Assembly (NCBI GenBank): GCA_023301245.1
Contig: JALZUV010000153.1
Coordinates: 1-6,743, forward strand
Reading direction: 5' to 3'
DNA: 6,743 bases
From: Rickettsiales bacterium
Lineage (GTDB): Bacteria; Pseudomonadota; Alphaproteobacteria; Rickettsiales; JALZUV01
The notes below the pieces were generated by a model. The model was not told the DNA's origin. It saw only the letters and a program-made list of their open reading frames with translations, and ran no database searches. Every line of letters starts with the position of its first letter. Position 1 is the first letter of the stretch. Below, in pieces: positions 1 to 5,783 of this stretch. The translations under genes and the position numbers were made by a program.

Positions 1-623
1 GTCTGTGCTTGTGAAAATGGCATCAACACCAAATTCGCATCAATCATATTCAGGCCAAAAGTAAACTCACCACTTATCGGATAAGCCTTCATGCGCGGTA
101 CTAACCCCACCACCGTTTGCCGTCCATTAGGCGAAATTAACGTGATGCGTTTTTGCCCACGCAAACTATTGGCCAACTGGCTTCCCACCATCAAGCCACC
201 ATCGCTAAAGCCGCCTTTAGTAATGTGTTTTTCAAGATATTGCGCGTCAGCCACCTTCGATAAATCGTAAGCTTTTACCTGCGCCCCGCGCGCGACACCT
301 TGCGCGGTTATCATCACTTGCCCGTCAATAACAGGCACGGCACGCTTCACCTCTGGCAGCGCGTTGATTTGTTTGAGCAACGCATCCGTATCCAGTATAT
401 GGCCAGTATTTTGATAAACATGAACATGGCCACTCATACCAATAAAATGCTTCAACATCTCGCCGCGCACGCCATTCATCACGCTCGTCACCACCACCAG
501 CGTCATCACCCCAAGGGCGATACCAATAATGGCAAACCAAATAATAACGCCAATAAAACTCTCACTTCGACGCGCGCCGAGATAGCGCTTCGCCACGAGT
601 TTTTCATGAGCGTTAAGCAGCAT
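1..623 (-). CDS. lolC: LolC/LolE-type lipoprotein-releasing permease, N-terminal half (partial)
   Basis: Inner-membrane permease of the Lol ABC transporter, which extracts outer-membrane lipoproteins from the inner membrane and passes them to the periplasmic carrier LolA. Only the first 207 codons are present; the family is usually about 410 residues. The start MLLNAHEKLVAKRYLGARR followed by a hydrophobic segment (about residues 23-47) ending in VVTSVMNGVRGEM is the hallmark N-terminus of LolC/LolE. Residues from about 48 on form the periplasmic MacB/FtsX-like domain. The ATG lies inside the end of proS (11-base overlap) with a GGAG 10 bases upstream, so translation is probably coupled. Many alphaproteobacteria carry one such permease, so LolC versus LolE cannot be decided here. 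By the usual gene order, lolD should follow beyond the left edge. No frameshift was seen in the translated part. Confidence 0.9.
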   Translation of the reverse strand, partial: MLLNAHEKLVAKRYLGARRSESFIGVIIWFAIIGIALGVMTLVVVTSVMNGVRGEMLKHFIGMSGHVHVYQNTGHILDTDALLKQINALPEVKRAVPVIDGQVMITAQGVARGAQVKAYDLSKVADAQYLEKHITKGGFSDGGLMVGSQLANSLRGQKRITLISPNGRQTVVGLVPRMKAYPISGEFTFGLNMIDANLVLMPFSQAQ

Positions 624-1905
624 TTGTAATAAGCTCCAATGCAGCATCAGCTGAAATTTCTTGCTTCTCGCCCGTGCGGCGGTTTTTAACCTCAATTGTG
701 CCCGCTTTCACGCCACGCGGGCCAATAGCAATTTGCCAAGGTAAGCCGATTAAATCCATCTTGGCGAACTTTTGGCCAGCGCCATCATCCGTATCATCAT
801 AGAGCGTACTAATAGCTGCATTTTTAAGCTTGGCATAAAGCGCTCCACAGGTGGCAACGCATTCTTCATCATTCGCACGTAGGTTCATGAGGCCTACCGT
901 ATAGGGCGCGACTGCCTGCGGCCAAACGATACCATTATCATCGTGACTTGCTTCGATAATTGCACCCACAAGGCGCGAAATACCGATGCCGTAAGAGCCG
1001 CACTCAGGATGCACGGGCTTGCCATCTGGCCCTTGCACTGTTGCGCCCATGGCCTTGGTATATTTTGTGCCGAAGTTAAAAATATGTCCCACTTCAATGC
1101 CGCGCGCTTCACGCAAATCTTCTTTCGCGACAGGGCAATTATCAGGGTCATGCTGTTCGTCTGCCGCGGCGTAAAGTTCGCGCATTTCTTCGGGTGGCAA
1201 GGTAAGCGTGCCATTACGAATATCGTCAAAGCGCTTATCGTAATAGAGTGCCGATTCGCCCTCATCCGCAATTACGCAAAATTCGTGGCTAAGGTCGCCA
1301 CCAATTGCACCTGTATCAGCGCGAAGTGGAATTGCCACTAGGCCTAAACGTTCGAAAATTTTCAGGTACATTTCATAGTACATATTATAAGATTTTACGG
1401 CATCTTCATGGTTAAGATCGAAGCTGTAAGCATCTTTCATCAAAAATTCACGGCCACGCATTACGCCGAAACGCGGGCGAATTTCATCGCGAAACTTCCA
1501 TTGAATATGGTAAAGCTGTAGCGGCAATTGCTTATAGCTATTCAAATTCTTGCGGATAATATCCGTCACCACTTCTTCGTTCGTTGGGCCATAAATCATG
1601 TCACGCCCATGACGATCTTTCACTTGTAAAGTTTCCGTTCCGTAATTTCCACGGCCTGATTCTTGCCATAGTTCGGCGGGCTGCATGGTCGGCATCAGCA
1701 TTTCGGGCACGTGGCATTTCGCATGCTCTTCGCGCACGATATTTTCGATATTTCGCAGCACTGTTAACCCCAGCGGCAACCAGTTATAAATTCCTGCTGA
1801 GAGCTGGCGAACCATGCCCGCACGCAACATTAACCGATGCGACACAATCTGCGCCTCAGATGGATTTTCTTTTATCAACGGTAGGAAGTAATTGGAAAGT
1901 TTCAT
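613..1905 (-). CDS. proS: Prolyl-tRNA synthetase, short form without editing insertion
   Basis: Cytoplasmic class II aminoacyl-tRNA synthetase that charges tRNA-Pro with proline. At 430 residues it is the short form found in Alphaproteobacteria; the E. coli type is about 570 because of an editing domain inserted between motifs 2 and 3. Visible parts: motif 1 region near residues 28-60 (RAGMVRQLSAGIYNWLPLG), GPTNEE at 106-111, motif 2 at 138-162 (FRDEIRPRFGVMRGREF and MKDAYSF), GGDLSHEF at 202-209, motif 3 at 306-318 (GIGISRLVGAIIE), and the C-terminal anticodon-binding domain from about 333. Only some 50 residues of linker (220-270) lie where the editing domain would be. The MKLSNYFLPL start is typical of the family. 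It begins one base after the rfbB stop, with AAGGAAG inside the end of rfbB as a likely ribosome binding site. Confidence 0.97.
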   Translation of the reverse strand: MKLSNYFLPLIKENPSEAQIVSHRLMLRAGMVRQLSAGIYNWLPLGLTVLRNIENIVREEHAKCHVPEMLMPTMQPAELWQESGRGNYGTETLQVKDRHGRDMIYGPTNEEVVTDIIRKNLNSYKQLPLQLYHIQWKFRDEIRPRFGVMRGREFLMKDAYSFDLNHEDAVKSYNMYYEMYLKIFERLGLVAIPLRADTGAIGGDLSHEFCVIADEGESALYYDKRFDDIRNGTLTLPPEEMRELYAAADEQHDPDNCPVAKEDLREARGIEVGHIFNFGTKYTKAMGATVQGPDGKPVHPECGSYGIGISRLVGAIIEASHDDNGIVWPQAVAPYTVGLMNLRANDEECVATCGALYAKLKNAAISTLYDDTDDGAGQKFAKMDLIGLPWQIAIGPRGVKAGTIEVKNRRTGEKQEISADAALELITNAA

Positions 1906-1906
1906 G

Positions 1907-2947
1907 CTATGCGGCTTCCTTGGTGTTCGTCACAGTATCGCACCATTTTTGGTTATCGAGATACCATTGGATGGTTTGTTCTAAGCCTGCATCGAATGTA
2001 TATTCGTTAGTGTAATCGAGCTTAGCACGTGCGTTTGAATCATCCATCGCATAGCGCCTATCATGGCCAGCGCGATCTTGCACAAAGCGAATGAGCGAGG
2101 CATAATTTTGCGACATAGCACGTGGTTTCAGCTTATCAAGCGTGCGGCAAATGGTGGTAACCACATCGAGGTTATTGCGCTCAGCATTACCGCCGAAACA
2201 ATAACGCCCCCCCGCTTCGCCTTGGGTGAGTGCTGCAAAAATTCCACGACAATGGTCTTCGACATGAATCCAATCGCGTACGTTTTTCCCATCGCCATAA
2301 ACAGGTAAGTTTTCTTCATTCAACGCACAAGAAATCATACGGGGGATGAGTTTTTCAGGGTGCTGACGAGGGCCGTAATTATTAGTGCAATTGGTTAGCA
2401 AAGTGGGCAGCCCATAAGTATGATGCCACGCATTGACCAAATGATCGCCCGCAGCTTTTGAAGCTGAATAAGGCGAGCTTGGCTGCACTTGAGAATTTTC
2501 GGTAAATTTCTCATCTGAATTTAGCTCTAGCGAACCATAAATTTCATCCGTCGAAATTTGCAAGTAGCGGAAGGCGTTGGCCTCATGTTCGGGCAGCTCA
2601 TTCCAATAGCGGCGCGCACATTCTAACAGGCGATAAGTGCCGATAATATTTGTATCAATAAACTCACCAGGGCTTTCAATAGAGTTATCGACATGGCTTT
2701 CGGCAGCGAAATTAAGCAGCGCTTGTGGGCGATATTTATGCAGCAAACTATCCATCAATTCACTATCAGTGATAGAGCCTTCGTAAAGTTCCCATTCGCC
2801 TGCGCCCGATATCCACTCTAGATTTGCGGGATGGCCAGCATAGGTTAATGCATCAAGCACCACCACTTTTAGCCCCTTATCAACACAGAGTTTAACAAAG
2901 GAACTTCCAATAAATCCGGCACCGCCGGTAACAATAATCGTTTTCAT
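1907..2947 (-). CDS. rfbB: dTDP-glucose 4,6-dehydratase
   Basis: Converts dTDP-D-glucose to dTDP-4-keto-6-deoxy-D-glucose using bound NAD, the second step towards dTDP-L-rhamnose and other deoxysugars of LPS or capsule; cytoplasmic. It is an extended short-chain dehydrogenase of 346 residues, normal for RmlB/RfbB. Seen: Rossmann loop GGAGFIGS (8-15), STDEIYGSL (132-140) holding the catalytic Thr133-Asp134-Glu135, the Tyr160-x3-Lys164 pair in PYSASK, the substrate-binding stretch TNCTNNYGPRQHPEKLIPR (185-203), and RFVQDRAGHDRRYAMD (287-302), which is diagnostic for this subfamily over UDP-sugar relatives. It lies 13 bases after tonB, with no strong ribosome binding site, and abuts proS. The partners rfbA, rfbC and rfbD are not in the window, which is unusual. 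A run of seven G on the coding strand sits at 2207-2213. Confidence 0.94.
   Translation of the reverse strand: MKTIIVTGGAGFIGSSFVKLCVDKGLKVVVLDALTYAGHPANLEWISGAGEWELYEGSITDSELMDSLLHKYRPQALLNFAAESHVDNSIESPGEFIDTNIIGTYRLLECARRYWNELPEHEANAFRYLQISTDEIYGSLELNSDEKFTENSQVQPSSPYSASKAAGDHLVNAWHHTYGLPTLLTNCTNNYGPRQHPEKLIPRMISCALNEENLPVYGDGKNVRDWIHVEDHCRGIFAALTQGEAGGRYCFGGNAERNNLDVVTTICRTLDKLKPRAMSQNYASLIRFVQDRAGHDRRYAMDDSNARAKLDYTNEYTFDAGLEQTIQWYLDNQKWCDTVTNTKEAA
1915..1921 (-). promoter_or_regulatory. Probable ribosome binding site of proS
   Basis: AAGGAAG on the minus strand, 9 bases before the proS ATG at 1905 and embedded in the last codons of rfbB. With only one base between the rfbB stop and the proS start, terminating ribosomes could also restart directly. 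Confidence 0.55.
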
Positions 2948-2960
2948 AAATCAATCTATA

Positions 2961-3977
2961 CTAAGGGATGAAGTTAATAGGAATAAGAAACTCTAAATAA
3001 GGTTTGCTGTCGGGGTAATCTGCAGGCACAGCAGGCAGTGGGTTTGCGGCATCAATCATCTGCGTAATAGCGCGGTCGATGGCTTCTGACCCGCTTGATT
3101 TTTCAAGCAGGAAGCGTAACACGCGGCCTTGGCGGTTAATGCGAACCCGTAAAATTACCTTACCGCCCTCACCTGCTGCCCGCGCCGCTTCGGGGTAAAC
3201 CTTATGTTTATCAATCCATAGCGAGATAGTTTGCGTATAGCGTTTTTGAACTTCCGCCCCTTTGGAGCTAGAATTACCAATGACTGAACCACCATTTTTG
3301 GTGAATTTTGACGGTGTTTTACTACCAACCTTAGCCGTTAACTGGTTTGACCGCACATAACGCTTGGGCGTTTCACTACGCGGAGTCTTTAACTGCTGGC
3401 GAATCACTTGGCGTTCCATCTTTGGTTCGGTGGGCGCGGTTTTAACGATGGGTTTTTTAGCAATTACCTTTTTCACCGGCGCAGGTTTTGGTGGTGGTGG
3501 TGGCGTAACAACCGCCTTTGGCTTAGGTGTTTCCATCGCACTACGCGCCACCTCCTTCTTCGGTGGCTCAGGCTTTTTGGGCACAGCTTTTGGTTTTTGG
3601 GGCTTTGGTTTCTCAATCTTTAAGGCTTCAGGCTTTGGAGCTTCGCGCTTTTCGACAATCTTCTCAATGGCGGCTGCAGCGCTAATATTATTCGGCGCGG
3701 GTTCAGGCTGGTTTACAGCCAATCGACGCTTGGCAAACAAACGATTCACATCCGATGAAGTAATCGCCGCCGCCCCTGCTTTTCCGCCCAGCTTCACATT
3801 CAGCACGCGCACAGGAATCTCTGTAATATCTTCTTGTGGCATCAGGTAATAAATACCAACCACCGCCGCATGTAATATAAAGGCGGCCATAAACACCATC
3901 GTAAAATGCTGCGCATGCAAATATTTTCCAAAACGTGCATATTCGCTATTTTCAATATTTCTGACCGCGCTTTGCAT
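2961..3977 (-). CDS. tonB: TonB family energy transducer
   Basis: Inner-membrane-anchored protein that spans the periplasm and passes proton-motive energy from the ExbB-ExbD motor to outer-membrane TonB-dependent transporters. The 338 residues show a short cytoplasmic N-terminus, one membrane helix at about 26-46 containing a His (His36) at the place of the TonB His needed for coupling, a long Pro/Lys-rich linker (about 90-205, with PPPPPKPAP near 159-167), a Ser/Thr/Lys-rich stretch (205-245), and the C-terminal TonB fold (about 246-338) with YPEAARAAGEGGKV and the NRQGRV turn. It is longer than E. coli TonB (239), mainly in the linker. It starts 4 bases after the exbD2 stop, with only a weak AGG upstream, so coupling is likely. 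TolA is a less likely alternative, because the C-terminal domain is clearly TonB-like. Confidence 0.93.
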   Translation of the reverse strand: MQSAVRNIENSEYARFGKYLHAQHFTMVFMAAFILHAAVVGIYYLMPQEDITEIPVRVLNVKLGGKAGAAAITSSDVNRLFAKRRLAVNQPEPAPNNISAAAAIEKIVEKREAPKPEALKIEKPKPQKPKAVPKKPEPPKKEVARSAMETPKPKAVVTPPPPPKPAPVKKVIAKKPIVKTAPTEPKMERQVIRQQLKTPRSETPKRYVRSNQLTAKVGSKTPSKFTKNGGSVIGNSSSKGAEVQKRYTQTISLWIDKHKVYPEAARAAGEGGKVILRVRINRQGRVLRFLLEKSSGSEAIDRAITQMIDAANPLPAVPADYPDSKPYLEFLIPINFIP

Positions 3978-3981
3978 TCGC

Positions 3982-4383
3982 CTAGCTCAAGCTCTGCGTG
4001 GTGATAGAAAGGTTCGACCCACCTGCCACGCGCAATAAATCCATAATGGCCACCATCTTGCTAGCCTCAAGGCGCGAGTCAGCTTTGAGCGAGATAACCT
4101 TGCGCGGATTATTTTCCAACATATTCGTCACTTGCGTGCGAAGCTCATCGACACTCACCAGCTCGTCATTCAAAATAATTTCATTATACTGGCCTAGCAC
4201 AATCACAATATGGCCTTCATCGAGGATTTTACCGCTATCGGCCACGGGGATATCAACGGCAATAATATCGAACTTCTCAATTGTTCCTGCTACGAGAAAG
4301 AAGATAAGCAGCAGGAACACTAAATTAATAAGCGGAATCATGCTGATTTCTTTTATCATACGCTTGGAGCGATTAATTTCCAT
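3982..4383 (-). CDS. exbD: ExbD/TolR family protein (second copy), Asn in place of the membrane Asp
   Basis: Second ExbD-like subunit of the proton-driven motor: short cytoplasmic N-terminus, one membrane helix (about 15-36, IPLINLVFLLLIFFLVAG) and a periplasmic domain of about 95 residues, 133 residues in all. The start at 4383 was chosen because GGAGG lies 6 bases upstream and it gives a normal ExbD N-terminus; an upstream in-frame ATG at 4407 would add 8 residues (MWMSWRRK) and overlap exbD1 by 35 bases. With the chosen start it overlaps the end of exbD1 by 11 bases. Residue 20 is Asn (codon AAT at 4324-4326), where ExbD and TolR normally carry the proton-translocating Asp (E. coli ExbD Asp25) and where exbD1 has Asp20. 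The fold and context are clear; whether it takes part directly in proton flow is doubtful. Confidence 0.92.
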   Translation of the reverse strand: MEINRSKRMIKEISMIPLINLVFLLLIFFLVAGTIEKFDIIAVDIPVADSGKILDEGHIVIVLGQYNEIILNDELVSVDELRTQVTNMLENNPRKVISLKADSRLEASKMVAIMDLLRVAGGSNLSITTQSLS

Positions 4384-4840
4384 CTTCCGCCTCCAGCTCA
4401 TCCACACTGCGCGGTTGGTTCATTTGCTCGGAAACCCTCTCAGGCTCCCATGCAGCGACGGAAAGGTTCGTGCTACCCGCTATGTAAATATGATCCATCA
4501 CGCTTACAATTTGCTGCACCGATACACGCGGCCCACTTAGCAACAACACCCCAACATCAGGATATTGGCGAACCGTGGCCGCTAATCTTTCCACCAGCTG
4601 CTGTTCGTTCACGGCTTTGCGCCCCAGATACATCGAGCCATCGCGCGCCACATACACTTGCAATAAACGACCTTCATCGGCGGTGCCTCCACCATTGGCA
4701 GGCGGCAACATTAGCTCTAACGATTCAGTTCGCGTAAAGGTGCTAGAAACCATAAAGAATACCAGCAGCAAAAACACCACATCAATCAGCGGGGTAAGCG
4801 GTACTTGGCGTGCTTTTCGTGCTTCGCGTTCAATATGCAT
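4373..4840 (-). CDS. exbD: ExbD/TolR family biopolymer transport protein (first copy)
   Basis: Subunit of the ExbB-ExbD proton channel that energises TonB. The 155 residues have a basic cytoplasmic N-terminus (MHIEREARKARQVP), a membrane helix at about 14-34 with the family motif LTPLIDVVFLLLVFFMV and Asp20 as the expected proton-carrying residue, then a periplasmic domain ending near residue 130 (STNLSVAAWEP). An acidic tail of about 20 residues (135-155) reaches into the overlap with exbD2. It starts 4 bases after the exbB stop without a clear Shine-Dalgarno sequence, so it probably depends on ribosomes finishing exbB. TolR is the main alternative, but the adjacent tonB and absence of tolA, tolB or pal favour ExbD. 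Confidence 0.93.
   Translation of the reverse strand: MHIEREARKARQVPLTPLIDVVFLLLVFFMVSSTFTRTESLELMLPPANGGGTADEGRLLQVYVARDGSMYLGRKAVNEQQLVERLAATVRQYPDVGVLLLSGPRVSVQQIVSVMDHIYIAGSTNLSVAAWEPERVSEQMNQPRSVDELEAEDGN
4390..4394 (-). promoter_or_regulatory. Ribosome binding site of exbD2
   Basis: GGAGG on the minus strand, 6 bases before the ATG at 4383. It lies inside the last codons of exbD1 and decides the start of exbD2 in favour of 4383 over the in-frame ATG at 4407. It is the best ribosome binding site in the leftward operon. Confidence 0.8.
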
Positions 4841-4844
4841 TAGC

Positions 4845-5657
4845 TTAAAATTCGCTGTGGCGAGGATTTGATAGCTTAAGCGTTGAACTACTTTGCGCGG
4901 TTGAGCGCATATCAGCCGCAGCTTTGCTCATTCTATCGCCTTCTTCAGTTTTTTTTTGCTCGGTCGATTGGCGGTCAGTTTCTTCGCGTTCACGCACACG
5001 CTCTTGCGCTTTACGACGGCGCTGCGCGCGTTCATTGCGCTGATATTCATCTTCCAGCATCATAATTTGAATCGAAGTATCTTTCATTGTGCCGCGCACA
5101 CGTTCGATAATTCCATCGAAAATATAATAAGCCGCTACCGCAGGAATGGCCACCACAAGGCCACCCACCGTGGTTAAAAGTGCTTCCCAAATACCACCCG
5201 CTAGTAGCGATGGATCAACCCTTGTGCCCGCACTTTCTAAACGCGAAAATGCCGTCACCATTCCGATAACCGTACCAAGCAAACCAAGCAGGGGAGCAAT
5301 ATTCGACACCATTTCTAGCCCGCGCATTTGCGATTCCAGATAGCGAATATCAGTAGAGCCCACGCGTGAAACTTCAGCATCGCGGCTAGATTGCAGCATT
5401 TCGCGGTCAGACACGCAATTAAGTGCCACCTGCATAATACGTGCGACAGGGCCTTTTGAACGCGACAAAATTTCTTGCGCTCGCGGTAAATCGCCAGAAC
5501 GAACAGCCGCAATCGCTGGCTCAACAAAGCCCGTATTAAACACGCCTGCGGTGGCAAATTGATAAAGCTTAAATAGCACAATTGCGATGGTATAAACCGA
5601 TAGCATGGCGAGGATAATCATTACCACGCCACCTTTTTCAAATAATTCGAAACCCAT
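4845..5657 (-). CDS. exbB: ExbB/TolQ/MotA-type proton channel protein
   Basis: Polytopic inner-membrane subunit that forms the pentameric channel around ExbD and powers TonB. The start at 5657 (MGFELFEKGG) is preferred, as GAGGG precedes it by 5 bases; an in-frame ATG at 5669 would add four residues. The 270-residue product has three membrane helices: about 8-32, 115-137 (with the motif APLLGLLGTVIGMVTAF from 121, Thr129) and 158-182 (EALLTTVGGLVVAIPA). Glu158 and Thr163 fall where E. coli ExbB has the functionally important Glu176 and Thr181, and Thr129 matches Thr148. The last 70 residues (about 200-270) form a strongly charged, probably coiled tail rich in Arg, Glu and Lys, followed by a Ser/Thr-rich end; this is longer than in many ExbB proteins. 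An A9 run lies in the tail codons. First gene of the leftward operon. Confidence 0.94.
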   Translation of the reverse strand: MGFELFEKGGVVMIILAMLSVYTIAIVLFKLYQFATAGVFNTGFVEPAIAAVRSGDLPRAQEILSRSKGPVARIMQVALNCVSDREMLQSSRDAEVSRVGSTDIRYLESQMRGLEMVSNIAPLLGLLGTVIGMVTAFSRLESAGTRVDPSLLAGGIWEALLTTVGGLVVAIPAVAAYYIFDGIIERVRGTMKDTSIQIMMLEDEYQRNERAQRRRKAQERVREREETDRQSTEQKKTEEGDRMSKAAADMRSTAQSSSTLKLSNPRHSEF

Positions 5658-5662
5658 TATCA

Positions 5663-5667
5663 CCCTC
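5663..5667 (-). promoter_or_regulatory. Ribosome binding site of exbB
   Basis: GAGGG on the minus strand, 5 bases before the ATG at 5657. The upstream in-frame ATG at 5669 has no comparable purine-rich stretch before it, and the GAGGG overlaps its second and third codons. This supports the shorter ExbB. Confidence 0.7.
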
Positions 5668-5682
5668 ATTATGGCTGATTAT

Positions 5683-5730
5683 TTTCAGCACTTTTTATTA
5701 GATGTTAGAAAACATAAACCAATGCTGAAA
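5683..5730. repeat. Inverted repeat around the candidate exbB promoter
   Basis: TTTCAGCA at 5683-5690 and its exact complement TGCTGAAA at 5723-5730, 32 bases apart, bracket the candidate -10 region. Centre-to-centre distance is 40 bases, close to four helical turns. A third half, GCTGA at 5674-5678, could instead pair with 5685-5689 as a small hairpin (5-base stem, 6-base loop) in the exbB leader. It may be a regulator binding site; no known operator was recognised. Confidence 0.4.
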
Positions 5731-5739
5731 TGCAGGCAA
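5711..5739 (-). promoter_or_regulatory. Candidate sigma-70-type promoter for the exbB operon
   Basis: On the minus strand TTGCCT (5739-5734) and TATGTT (5716-5711) are separated by 17 bases, each matching 4 of 6 positions of the -35 and -10 consensus. Transcription would start near 5704, giving a leader of about 47 bases to the exbB ATG. It is the best pair I found in the gap, but matches of this quality also arise by chance. Confidence 0.35.
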
Positions 5740-5766
5740 CCAGTAATGCTTGTTTTACAGGCAAAA

Positions 5767-5778
5767 ATGCTTAAGCAT
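5767..5778. repeat. Perfect 12-base palindrome upstream of folE
   Basis: ATGCTTAAGCAT is a perfect palindrome ending 5 bases before the folE ATG. It overlaps where a ribosome or repressor would bind. AATGCTT at its left side is repeated at 5745-5751, exactly 21 bases upstream. It may be an operator; I do not recognise it as the site of a known regulator. Confidence 0.45.
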
Positions 5779-5783
5779 GCACT

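Larger units (their letters stand above)
5658..5783. other. Divergent intergenic region between exbB and folE
   Basis: The only sizeable non-coding stretch of the window (126 bases), AT-rich, and the expected home of promoters for both operons. It holds the candidate exbB promoter, the TTTCAGCA inverted repeat, five ATGC tetramers between 5722 and 5780, and the palindrome before folE. No convincing -35/-10 pair was found for folE: TTTACA at 5754-5759 resembles a -35, but nothing suitable lies at the right distance. No RNA gene or terminator was seen. Confidence 0.7.

Noticed and set aside
1584..2015. Plus-strand open frame of 143 codons
   Set aside because: Antisense to proS and the end of rfbB, whose protein motifs are unmistakable.
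3488..3502. GGT repeats as a microsatellite
   Set aside because: Just proline codons of the TonB linker on the opposite strand; short and expected in this protein.
3364..3849. Plus-strand open frame of 161 codons with a Gly-rich stretch
   Set aside because: It is antisense to tonB; the Gly run is the complement of the Pro-rich linker codons, and the minus-strand protein is clearly TonB.
3998..4540. Plus-strand open frame of 180 codons
   Set aside because: It runs antisense across both exbD genes, which have clear family motifs; the product resembles nothing and has no binding site at its start.
5655..5690. Possible Fur box at the exbB start (ATAATG and GATAATG copies on the minus strand)
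   Set aside because: Only scattered GATAAT-like hexamers; spacing and the inverted half do not fit the 19-base consensus, and the GATAATG includes the start codon. No clear Irr or RirA type site was seen either.
5754..5759. TTTACA as a -35 element for folE
   Set aside because: It matches the -35 consensus well, but the -10 would fall at about 5777-5782, reading ATGCAC, a poor match directly against the start codon.
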